Assembly: GCF_032854445.1 (NCBI RefSeq)
Contig: NW_027017974.1
Span: 1-64,000, forward strand
Direction: 5' to 3'
DNA length: 64,000 bases
From: Liolophura sinensis
Taxonomy: Eukaryota; Mollusca; Polyplacophora; Chitonida; Chitonidae
The position numbers and the translations under genes were made by a program. How positions within the stretch are numbered: the stretch's first letter is position 1; each line of letters starts with the position of its first letter. Positions 23,587-35,000 of this stretch are shown here, one piece after another. A model generated the notes under the pieces. The model did not search any database. It was given only the letters and a program-made list of their open reading frames with translations, and was not told the DNA's origin.

Positions 23587-25782
23587 ATGTGCCCTTCGGT
23601 AGCCCAGAAGACCTGAAATCTTTGGGCTAAGCCCATTTAACTCACCCAGCAATTGCCTTACTTCTAAGTGCAAGACAATCTCAATGTCTTTATCTACGTG
23701 TAGAAAAACCACACCATTTGTACGTGAAAAACACAAGGTACTTGATACAGTCTGCTGTAAAAAGTACAACTGAACACTGACCCACATTTATAAGGTGCCA
23801 AAAGATGCGGAATTGAGCCAGGCATCGGCAGCTGTTGAAAAATTGCAAATTTCCCTGGTTTCCATGGAGTAAGAGCCGTTGCTGGGCACGTGATTATGAC
23901 ATCAATGATCATTGAATTGTCACTACAGCCAAAAGTATTGGTCGGAGAGCAACGCGGTTTGCACCATTTGATTTGTCGTCACAAAATACGTCGGATTAGC
24001 CTCTTACCAGCAGCACGGGAACAGTTTTTCCACTTTTGCATTTTTACCTCGTGTTTTTGTTAATTGAAATCGGCTACACTATACTCTGTACAATCGCGAC
24101 TGGTCATTACTATATTCAACTTTTGACTATAAGTTATGTGCCCTTCGGTAGCCCAGAAGACCTGAAATCTTTGGGCCAAGCCCATTTAACTCACCCAGGA
24201 ATTGTCTTACTTCTAAGTCCAAGACAATCTCAATGTCTTTTTCTACGTGTAGAAAAACCACACCATTTGTACATAAAAAACACAAGGTACTTGATACAGT
24301 CTGCTGTAAAAAGTACAACTAAACACTGACCCACATTTATAAGGTGCCAAAAGATGCGGAATTGGGCCAGGTATCGGCAGCTGTTAAAAAATTGCAAATA
24401 TCCCTGGTTTCCATGGAGTAAGAGCCGTTGCTGGGCACGTGATTATGACATCAATGATCAATGAATTGTCGCTACAGGCAAAAGTATTGGTCGGAGAGCA
24501 ACGCGGTTTGCACCATTCGATTTCTCGTCACAAAATACGTTGGATTAGCCTCTTACTAGTAGCACTGGAACAGTTTTTCCACTTTTGCATTTTTGCCTGG
24601 TCTTTTTGTTAATTGAAACCGGCTACACTGTACTCTGTACAATCGCGACTGGTCATTACTATATTCAACTTTTGACTATAAGTTATGTGCCCTTCGGTAG
24701 CCCAGAAGACCTGAAATCTTTGGGCTAAGCCCATTTAACTCACCCAGCAATTGCCTTACTTCTAAGTGCAAGACAATCTCAATGTCTTTATCTACGTGTA
24801 GAAAAACCACACCATTTGTACGTGAAAAACACAAGGTACTTGATACAGTCTGCTGTAAAAAGTACAACTGAACACTGACCCACATTTATAAGGTGCCAAA
24901 AGATGCGGAATTGAGCCAGGCATCGGCAGCTGTTGAAAAATTGCAAATTTCCCTGGTTTCCATGGAGTAAGAGCCGTTGCTGGGCACGTGATTATGACAT
25001 CAATGATCATTGAATTGTCACTACAGCCAAAAGTATTGGTCGGAGAGCAACGCGGTTTGCACCATTTGATTTGTCGTCACAAAATACGTCGGATTAGCCT
25101 CTTACCAGCAGCACGGGAACAGTTTTTCCACTTTTGCATTTTTACCTGGTGTTTTTGTTAATTGAAATCGGCTACACTATACTCTGTACAATCGCGACTG
25201 GTCATTACTATATTCAACTTTTGACTATAAGTTATGTGCCCTTCGGTAGCCCAGAAGACCTGAAATCTTTGGGCCAAGCCCATTTAACTCACCCAGGAAT
25301 TGTCTTACTTCTAAGTCCAAGACAATCTCAATGTCTTTATCTACGTGTAGAAAAACCACACCATTTGTACATAAAAAACACAAGGTACTTGATACAGTCT
25401 GCTGTAAAAAGTACAACTAAACACTGACCCACATTTATAAGGTGCCAAAAGATGCGGAATTGGGCCAGGTATCGGCAGCTGTTAAAAAATTGCAAATATC
25501 CCTGGTTTCCATGGAGTAAGAGCCGTTGCTGGGCACGTGATTATGACATCAATGATCATTGAATTGTCGCTACAGGCAAAAGTATTGGTCGGAGAGCAAC
25601 GCGGTTTGCACCATTCGATTTCTCGTCACAAAATACGTTGGATTAGCCTCTTACTAGTAGCACTGGAACAGTTTTTCCACTTTTGCATTTTTGCCTGGTC
25701 TTTTTGTTAATTGAAACCGGCTACACTGTACTCTGTACAATCGCGACTGGTCATTACTATATTCAACTTTTGACTATAAGTT
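23587..25782. repeat. Tandem dimer duplication (2 x 1098 bp)
   Basis: Monomers 23587 and 24685 are one class (CTG, CTAA, TGC, GTG, ATTTAT, catttgattt, CACGGG, CTATAC). Monomers 24136 and 25234 are another (CTG, CCAA, CCCAGGAATTG, ATA, ATTTAT, GGGCCAGGTATCG). The pair is repeated at exactly 1098 bp with only a handful of visible differences, for example TTTTTCTACG at 24238 versus TTTATCTACG. The near identity suggests a recent duplication. The CCCAGGAATTG class occurs once more at 27979. Confidence 0.88.
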
Positions 25783-28700
25783 ATGTGCCCTTCGGTAGCC
25801 CAGAAGACCTGAAATCTTTGAGCCAAGCCCATTTAACTCACCCAGCAATTGTCTTACTTCTAAGTCGAAGACAATCTCAATGTCTTTATCTACGTGTAGA
25901 AAAACCAGACCATTTGTACATGAAAAACACAAGGCACTTGGTACAGTCTGCTGTAAAAAGTAGAACTGAACACTGACCCACTTCAGTAAGGTGCCAAAAG
26001 ATGCGGAATTGAGCCAGGCATCGGCAGCTGTTGAAAAATTGCAAATTTCCCTGGTTTCCATGGAGTAAGAGCCGTTGCTGGGCACGTGATTATGACATAA
26101 ATGATCATTCAATTGTCACTACAGCCAAAAGTATTGGTCGGAGAGCAACGCGGTTTGCACCATTCGATTTCTCGTCACAAAATACGTCGGATTAGCCTCT
26201 TACCAGCAGCACTGGAACAATTTTTCCACTTTTGCATTTTTGCCTGGTATTTTTGTTAATTGAAATCGGCTACACTGTACTATGTACCATCGGGACTGGT
26301 CATTACTATATTCAACTTTTGACTATATGTTATGTGCCCTTCGGTAGCCCAGAAGACGTCAAATCTTTGGGCCAAGCCCATTTAACTCACCCAGCAATTG
26401 CCTTACTTCTAAGTCCAAGACAATCTCAATGTCTTTATCTACGTGTAGAAAAACCAGACCATTTGTACATGAAAAACACAAGGCACTTGGTACAGTCTGC
26501 TGTAAAAAGTAGAACTGAACACTGACCCACTTCAGTAAGGTGCCAAAAGATGCGGAATTGAGCCAGGCATCGGCAGCTGTTGAAAAATTGCAAATTTCCC
26601 TGGTTTCCATGGAGTAAGAGCCGTTGCTACGCACGTGATTATGACATCAATGATCATTCAATTGTCGCTACAGCCAAAAGTATTGGTCGGAGAGCAACGC
26701 GGTTTGCACCATTCGATTTGTCGTCACAAAATACGTCGGATTAGCCTCTTACCAGCAGGACTGGAACAGTTTTTCCACTTTTGCATTTTTGCCTGGCCTT
26801 TTTGTTAATTGAAATCGGCTACACTGTACTCTGTACAATCGCGACTGGTCATTACTATATTCAACTTTTGACTATAAGTTATGTGCCCTTCGGTAGCCCA
26901 GAGGACCTGAAATCTTTGGGCCAAGCCTATTTATCTCACCCAGCAATTCTCTTACTTCTAAGTCCAAGACAATCTCAATGTCTTTATCTACGTGTAGAAA
27001 AACCAGACCATTTGTACATAAAAAACACAAGGTACTTGATACAGTCTGCTGTAAAAAGTACAACTGAACACTGACCCACATTTATAAGGTGCCAAAAGAT
27101 GCGGAATTGGGCCAGGCATCGGCAGCTGTTGAAAAATTGCAAATATCCCTGGTTTCCATGGAGTAAGAGCCGTTGCTGGGCACGTGATTATGACATAAAT
27201 GATCATTTAATTGTCACAACAGCCAAAAGTATTGATCGGAGAGAAACGCGGTTTGCACCATTCGATTTGTCGTCACAAAATACGTCGGATTAGCCTCTTA
27301 CCAGCAGCACTAGAACAATTTTTCCAATTTTGCATTTTTGCCTGGTCTTTTTGTTAATTGAAATCGGCTACACTGTACTATGTACCATCGGGACGGGTCA
27401 TTACTATATTCAACTTTTGACTATAAGTTATGTGCCCTTCGGTAGCCCAGAAGACGTCAAATCTTTGGGCTAAGCCCATTTAACTCACCCAGCAATTGCC
27501 TTACTTCTAAATCGAAGACAATCTCAATGTCTTTATCTACGTGTAGAAAAACCAGACCATTTGTACATGAAAAACACAAGGTACTTGATACAATCTCCTG
27601 TAAAAAGTACAACTGAACACTGACCCACATTTATAAGGTGCCAAAAGATGCGGAATTGGGCCAGGCATCGGCAGCTGTTGAAAAATTGCAAATTTCCCTG
27701 GTTTCCATGGAGTAAGAGCCGTTGCTACGCACGTGATTATGACATCAATGATCATTGAATTGTCACTACAGCCAAAAGTATTGGTCGGAGAGCAACGCGG
27801 TTTGCACCATTCGATTTGTCGTCACAAAATACGTCGGATTAGCCTCTTACCAGCAGCACGGGAACAGTTTTTCCACTTTTGCATTTTTACCTGGTGTTTT
27901 TGTTAATTGAAATCGGCTACACTATACTCTGTACAATCGCGACTGGTCATTACTATATTCAACTTTTGACTATAAGTTATGTGCCCTTCGGTAGCCCAGA
28001 AGACCTGAAATCTTTGGGCCAAGCCCATTTAACTCACCCAGGAATTGTCTTACTTCTAAGTCCAAGACAATCTCAATGTCTTTATCTACGTGTAGAAAAA
28101 CCACACCATTTGTACATAAAAAACACAAGGTACTTGATACAGTCTGCTGTAAAAAGTACAACTAAACACTGACCCACATTTATAAGGTGCCAAAAGATGC
28201 GGAATTGGGCCAGGTATCGGCAGCTGTTAAAAAATTGCAAATATCCCTGGTTTCCATGGAGTAAGAGCCGTTGCTGGGCACGTGATTATGACATCAATGA
28301 TCATTGAATTGTCGCTACAGGCAAAAGTATTGGTCGGAGAGCAACGCGGTTTGCACCATTCGATTTCTCGTCACAAAATACGTTGGATTAGCCTCTTACT
28401 AGTAGCACTGGAACAGTTTTTCCACTTTTGCATTTTTGCCTGGTCTTTTTGTTAATTGAAACCGGCTACACTGTACTCTGTACAATCGCGACTGGTCATT
28501 ACTATATTCAACTTTTGACTATAAGTTATGTGCCCTTCGGTAGCCCAGAAGACCTGAAATCTTTGAGCCAAGCCTATTTAACTCACCCAGCAATTGTCTT
28601 ACTTCTAAGTCCAAAACAATCTCAATGTCTTTATCTACGTGTAGAAAAACCAGACCATTTGTACATAAAAAACACAAGGTACTTGATACAGTCTGCTGTG

Positions 28701-29076
28701 AAAAGTACAACTAAACACTGACCCACTTCAGTAAGGTGCCAAAAGATGCGGAATTGGGCCAGGAATCGGCAGCTGTTGAAAAATTGCAAATTTCCCTGGT
28801 TTCCATGGAGTAAGAGCCGTTGCTGGGCACGTGATTATGACATAAATGATCATTCAATTGTCACTACAGCCAAAAGTATTGGTCGGAGAGCAACGCGGTT
28901 TGCACCATTCGATTTCTCGTCACAAAATACGTCGGATTAGCCTCTTACCAGCAGCACTGGAACAATTTTTCCACTTTTGCATTTTTGCCTGGTATTTTTG
29001 TTAATTGAAATCGGCTACACTGTACTATGTACCATCGCGACTGGTCATTACTATGTTCAACTTTTGACTATATGTT
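25783..29076. repeat. HOR region C: 6-monomer segment
   Basis: Monomer starts are 25783, 26332, 26881, 27430, 27979 and 28528. The first two share the private string GGCACTTGGTACAG and the change AAGTAGAACTG. The third and the 5' part of the fourth match 21391 and 21940, and the fifth matches 24136 and 25234. The GGCACTTGG pair returns six monomers later at 29077 and 29625 (offset 3294), so the 6-monomer stretch is itself the start of a repeating unit that is abandoned after two monomers. Confidence 0.75.
27430..27978. repeat. Hybrid monomer (region B class 5', dimer class 3')
   Basis: The 5' half matches 21940 (CTAAATCGAAG, CAATCTCCTG), apart from CCAGACC in place of CCACACC. From the ATTTAT site onward it carries marks of 23587/24685 (ACATCAATGATCATTGAATTGTC, then CACGGG, TACCTGGTG and CTATAC). 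It follows a copy of 21391 and precedes a copy of 25234, so both outer junctions are normal for their class. The exchange lies between about 27600 and 27740. Confidence 0.75.
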
Positions 29077-30174
29077 ATGTGCCCTTCGGTAGCCCAGAAG
29101 ACGTCAAATCTTTGGGCTAAGCCCATTTAACTCACCCAGCAATTGCCTTACTTCTAAGTCGAAGACAATGTCAATGTCTTTATCTACGTGTAGAAAAACC
29201 AGACCATTTGTACATGAAAAACACAAGGCACTTGGTACAGTCTGCTGTAAAAGTAGAACTGAACACTGACCCACTTCAGTAAGGTGCCAAAAGATGCGGA
29301 ATTCAGCCAGGCATCGGCAGCTGTTGAAAAATTGCAAATTTCCCTGGTTTCCATGGAGTAAGAGCCGTTGCTGGGCACGTGATTATGACATAAATGATCA
29401 TTCAATTGTCACTACAGCCAAAAGTATTGGTCGGAGAGCAACGCGGTTTGCACCATTCGATTTCTCGTCACAAAATACGTCGGATTAGCCTCTTACCAGC
29501 AGCACTGGAACAATTTTTCCACTTTTGCATTTTTGCCTGGTATTTTTGTTAATTGAAATCGGCTACACTGTACTATGTACCATCGCGACTGGTCATTACT
29601 ATATTCAACTTTTGACTATATGTTATGTGCCCTTCGGTAGCCCAGAAGACGTCAAATGTTTGGGCTAAGCCCATTTAACTCACCCAGCAATTGCCTTACT
29701 TCTAAGTCCAAGACAATCTCAATGTCTTTATCTACGTGTAGAAAAACCAGACCATTTGTACATGAAAAACACAAGGCACTTGGTACAGTCCTGCTGTAAA
29801 AAGTAGAACTGAACACTGACCCACTTCAGTAAGGTGCCAAAAGATGCGGAATTGAGCCAGGCATCGGCAGCTGTTGAAAAATTGCAAATTTCCCTGGTTT
29901 CCATGGAGTAAGAGCCGTTGCTACGCACGTGATTATGACATCAATGATCATTCAATTGTCGCTACAGGTAAAAGTATTGGTCGGAAAGTAACGCGGATTG
30001 CACCATTCGATTTGTCGTCACAAAATACGTCGGATTAGCCTTTTACTAGTAGCACTGGAACAGTTTTTCCACTTTTGCATTTTTGCCTGCTCTTTTTGTT
30101 CATTGAAACCGGCTACACTCTACTCTGTACAATCGCGACTAGCCATTACTATATTCAACTTTTGACTATCAGTT
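29077..30174. repeat. Two monomers repeating the GGCACTTGG pair
   Basis: Monomers 29077 and 29625 carry GGCACTTGGTACAG and AGTAGAACTG, like 25783 and 26332. Each has a 1-base indel there: GTAAAAGTAG in the first, GTCCTGCTG in the second. The second ends in a variant 3' part (GAAAGTAACGCGGAT, TAGTAG, GACTAGCCATT, TATCAG) that belongs to the X class of region D. The transition from region C to region D therefore happens inside this monomer, at about 29950-29990. Confidence 0.75.
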
Positions 30175-30722
30175 ATGTGCCCTTCGGTAGCCCAGAAGAC
30201 GTCAAATCTTTGGGCTAAGCCCATTTAACTCACCCAGCAATTGCCTTACTTCTAAGTCGAAGACAATCTCAATGTCTTTACCTACGTGTAGAAAAACCAC
30301 ACCATTTGTACATAAAAAACACAAGGTACTTGATACAGTCTGCTGTAAAAAGTACAACTAAAGACTGACCCACTTCAGTAAGGTGCCAAAAGATGCGGAA
30401 TTGGGCCAGGTATCGGCAGCTGTTGAAAAATTGCAAATTTCCCTGGTTTCCATGGAGTAAGAGCCGTTGCTGTGCACGTGATTATGACATAAATGATCAT
30501 TCAATTGTCACTACAGCCAAAAGTATTGGTCGGAGAGCAACGCGGATTGCACCATTCGATTTGTCGTCACAAAATACGTCGGATTAGCCTGTTGCCAGCA
30601 GCACTGGAACAATTTTTCCAAATTTGCATTTTTGCCTGGTCTTTTTGTTAAGAAATCGGCTACACTGTACTCTGTACAATTCGCGACTGGTCATTACTAT
30701 ATTCAACTTTTGACTATAAGTT
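30175..30722. repeat. Lead-in monomer of region D (Y-like class)
   Basis: This copy has GTC, CTAA, TCG, ATA, TAAAGACTGACC, GGGCCAGGTATCG and GTTGCCAGCAG. These are the marks of the Y class that alternates with X monomers further on. Near its end the normal TTAATTGAAATCGG is shortened to TTAAGAAATCGG at about 30648, and an extra T appears in ACAATTCGCG at about 30680. Confidence 0.7.
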
Positions 30723-33700
30723 ATGTGCCCTTCGGTAGCCCAGAAGACGTCAAATCTTTGGGCTAAGCCCATTTAACTCACCCAGCAATTGTCTTACTTC
30801 TAAGTCCAAGACAATCTCAATGTCTTTATCTACGTGTAGAAAAAGCCACACCATTTGTACGTGAAAAACACAAGGTACTTGATACAGTCTGCTGTAAAAA
30901 GTACAACTGAACACTGACCCACTTCAGTAAGGTGCCAAAAGATGCGGAATTGAGCAGGCATCGGCAGGTGTTGAAAAATTGCAAATTTCCCTGGTTTCCA
31001 TGGAGTAAGAGCCGTTGCTGGGCACGTGATTATGACATAAATGATCATTCAATTGTCACTACAGGCAAAAGTATTGGTCGGAGAGCAACGCGGTTTGCAC
31101 CATTCGATTTGTGGTCACAAAAATACGTCGGATTAGCCTCTTACCAGCAGCACTGGAACAATTTTTACAATTTTGTATTTTTACCTGGTCTTTTTGTTAA
31201 TTGAAATCGGCTACACTGTACTCTGTACAATCGCGACTGGTTATTACTATATTCAACTTTTGGACTGTATGTTATGTGCCCTTCGGTAGCCCAGAAGACG
31301 TCAAATGTTTGGGCTAAGCCCATTTTAACTCACCCAGCAATTGCCTACTTCTAAGTCCAAGACAATCTCAATGTCTTTATCTACGTGTAGAAAAACCAGA
31401 CCATTTGTACATGAAAAAACACAAGGTACTTGATACAGTCTGCTGTAAAAAGTACAACTGAACACTGACCCACTTCAGTAAGGTGCCCAAAAGATGCGGA
31501 ATTGAGCCAGGCATCGGCCAGCTGTTGAAAAATTGCCAAATTTCCCTGGTTTCCATGGAGTAAGAGCCGGTTGCTACGCACGTGATTATGACATCAATGA
31601 TCATTCAATTGTCACTACAGCCAAAAGTATTGGTCGGAGAGTAACGCGGATTGCACCATTCCGATTTTTCGTCACAAAATACGTCGGATTAGCCTCTTAC
31701 TAGTAGCACTGTACAGTTTTTCCACTTTTGCATTTTTGCCTGGTCTTTTTGTTAATTGAAACCGGCTACACTGTATTCTGTACAATCGCGACTAGCCAAT
31801 ACTATTATTCAACTTTTGACTATCAGTTATGTGCCCTTCGGTAGCCCAGAAGACGTCAAATCTTTGGGCTAAGCCCATTTAAACTCACCCAGCAATTGCC
31901 TTACTTCTAAGTCCAAGACAATCTCAATGTCTTTATCTACGTGTAGAAAAACCACACCATTTGTACGTGAAAAAACACAAGGTACTTGATACAGTCTGCT
32001 GTAAAAAGTACAACTAAAGACTGACCCACTTCAGTAAAGTGCCAAAAGATGCGGAATTGGGCCAGGTATCGGCAGCTGTTGAAAAATTGCAAATTTCCCT
32101 GGTTTCCATGGAGTAAGAGCCGTTGCTGGGCACGTGGATTATGACATAAATGATCATTCAATTGTCACTACAGCCAAAAGTATGGTCGGAGAGCAACGCG
32201 GATTGCACCATTCGATTTGTCGTCACAAAATACGTCGGATAAGCCTCGTGCCAGCAGCACTGGAACAGTTTTTCCAATTTTGCATTTTTGCCTGGTCTTT
32301 TTGTTAATTGAAATCGGCTACACTGTACTCTGTACAATCGCGACTGGTTATTACTATATTTCAACTTTTGACTGTATGTTATGTGCCCTTCGGTAGCCCA
32401 GAAGACGTCAAATCTTTGGGCTAAGCCCATTTAACTCACCCAGCAATTGCCTTACTTCTAAGTCGAAGACAATCTCAATGTCTTTATCTACGTGTAGAAA
32501 AACCAGACCATTTGTACATGAAAAAACACAAGGTACTTGATACAGTCTGCTGTAAAAAGTACAACTGAACACTGACCCACTTCAGTAAGGTGCCAAAAGA
32601 TGCGGAATTGAGCCAGGCATCGGCAGCTGTTGAAAATTGCAAATTTCCCTGGTTTCCATGGAGTAAGAGCCGTTGCTACGCACGTGATTATGACATCAAT
32701 GATCATTCAATTGCCGCTACAGCCAAAAGTATTGGTCGGAGAATAACGCGGATTGCACCATTCGATTTTTCGTCACAAAATACGTCGGATTAGCCTCTTA
32801 CTAGTAGCACTGGTACAGTTTTTCCACTTTTGCATTTTTGCCTGGTCTTTTTGTTAATTGAAACCGGCTACACTGTATTCTGTACAATCGCGACAAGCCA
32901 TTACTATATTCAACTTTTGACTATCAGTTATGTGCCCTTCGGTAGCCCAGAAGACGTCAAATCTTTCGGCTAAGCCCATTTAACTCACCCAGCAATTGCC
33001 TTACTTCTAAGTCCAAGACAATCTCAATGTCTTTATCTACGTGTAGAAAAACCAGACCATTTGTACATAAAAAACACAAGGTACTTGATACAGTCTGCTG
33101 TAAAAAGTACAACTAAAGACTGACACACTTCAGTAAGGTGCCAAAAGATGCGGAATTGGGCCAGGTATCGGCAGCTGTTGAAAATTGCAAATTTCCCTGG
33201 TTTCCATGGAGTAAGAGCCGTTGCTGTGCACGTGATTATGACATAAATGATCATTCAATTGTCACTACAGCCAAAAGTATTGGTCGGAGAGCAACGCGGA
33301 TTGCACCATTCGATTTGTCGTCACAAAATACGTCGGATTAGCCTCTTGCCAGCAGCACTGGAACAGTTTTTCCAATTTTGCATTTTTGCCTGGTCCTTTT
33401 TGTTAATTGAAAATCGGCTACACTGCACTATGTACCATCGCGACTGGTCATTACTATATTCAACTTTTGACTATAAGTTATGTGCCCTTCGGTAGCCCAG
33501 AAGACGTCAAATGTTTGGGCTAAGCCCATTTAACTCACCCAGCAACTGCCTTACTTCTAAGTCGAAGACAATCTCAATGTCTTTATCTACGTGTAGAAAA
33601 ACCACACCATTTGTACATCAAAAACACAAGGTACTTGATACAGTCTGCTGTAAAAAGTACAACTAAACACTGACCCACTTCAGTAAGGTGCCAAAAGATG

Positions 33701-35000
33701 CGGAATTGGGCCAGGCATCGGCAGCTGTTTGAAAAATTGCAAATTTCCCTGGTTTCCATGGAGTAAGAGCCGTTGCTGTGCACGTGATTATGACATAAAT
33801 GATCATTCAATTGTCACTACAGCCAAAAGTATTGGTCGGAGAGCAACGCGGTTTGCACCATTCGATTTCTCGTCACAAAATACGTCGGATTAGCCTCTCA
33901 CTAGTAGCACTGGAACAATTTTTCAATTTTGCATTTTTGCCTGGTCTTTTGTTAATTGAAACCGGCTACACTGTACTCTGTACAATCGCGACTGGTCATT
34001 ACTATATTCAACTTTTGACTATAAGTTATGTGCCCTTCGGTAGCCCAGAAGACCTGAAATCTTTGGGCCAAGCCCATTTAACTCACCCAGCAATTGTCTT
34101 ACTTCTAAGTCGAAGACAATCTCAATGTCTTTATCTACGTGTAGAAAAACCAGACCATTTGTACATAAAAAACACAAGGTACTTGATACAGTCTGCTGTA
34201 AAAAGTACAACTAAACACTGACCCACATTTATAAGGTGCCAAAAGATGCGCAATTGGGCCAGGCATCGGCAGCTGTTAAAAAATTGCAAAATATCCCTGG
34301 TTTCCATGGAGTAAGAGCCGTTGCTGGGCACGTGATTATGACATAAATGATCATTGAATTGTCGCCACAGCAAAAGTATTGGTCGGAGAGCAACGCGGTT
34401 TGCACCATTCGATTTCTCGTCACAAAATACGTCGGATTAGCCTCTTACCAGCAGCACTGGAACAGTTTTTCCCACTTTTGCATTGTTGCCTGGTCTTTTT
34501 GTTAATTGAAATCGGCTACACTGTACTCTGTACAATCGCGACTGGTCATTTACTATATCAACTTTTGACTATAAGTTATGTGCCCTTCGGTAGGCCCAGA
34601 AGACGTCAAATCTTTGGGCTAAGCCCATTTAACTCACCCAGCAATTGTCTTACTTCTAAGTCCAAGACAATCTCAATGTCTTTATCTACGGTGTAGAAAA
34701 AGCACACCATTTGTACGTGAAAAACACAAGGTACTTGATACAGTCTGCTGTAAAAAGTACAACTGAACACTGACCCACTTCAGTAAGGTGCCCAAAAGAT
34801 GCGGAATTGAGCCAGGCATCGGCAGGTGTTGAAAAATTGCAAATTTCCCTGTTTCCATGGAGTAAGAGCCGTTGCTGGGCACGTGATTATGACATAAATG
34901 ATCATTCAATTGTCACTACAGGCAAAAGTATTGGTCGGAGAGCAACGCGGTTTGCACCATTCGATTTGTGGTCACAAAATACGTCGGATTAGCCTCTTAC
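30599..35000. other. Indel-rich zone 3 (region D unit 1)
   Basis: The X monomer at 31274 is 555 bp. It has extra bases in CATTTTAACTC, ATGAAAAAACAC, GTGCCCAAAAG, CGGCCAGCTG, TTGCCAAATTT, GCCGGTTGC, TTCCGATTT and ACTATTATTC, and losses in GCCTACTTC and CACTGTACAG. The sister X at 35128 has none of these. Similar single-base changes continue through 31829, 32381, 34028 and the first half of 34578 (TAGGCCCAG, CTACGGTGTAG, TTTCCCACTT, CCCTGTTTCC, CACTGAACAA). Nearly all are a gain or loss of one base in a short run. Confidence 0.82.
30723..34577. repeat. Region D unit 1: K-X-Y-X-Y-P-Q (7 monomers)
   Basis: Starts are 30723 (K), 31274 (X), 31829 (Y), 32381 (X), 32930 (Y), 33480 (P) and 34028 (Q). 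The class names are mine. K has GTAGAAAAAGC before CACACC and GTGGTCACAAA. X has GCTACGCACG with ACATCAATGATC and TAGTAG. Y has TAAAGACTGAC and GGGCCAGGTATCG. P has CAGCAACTGCC, TACATCAAAAAC and GCTGTTTGAAA. Q has GATGCGCAATTGGG and, in most copies, CATTGTTGCC. Many 1-base insertions and deletions make the copies 548-555 bp long. Confidence 0.85.
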
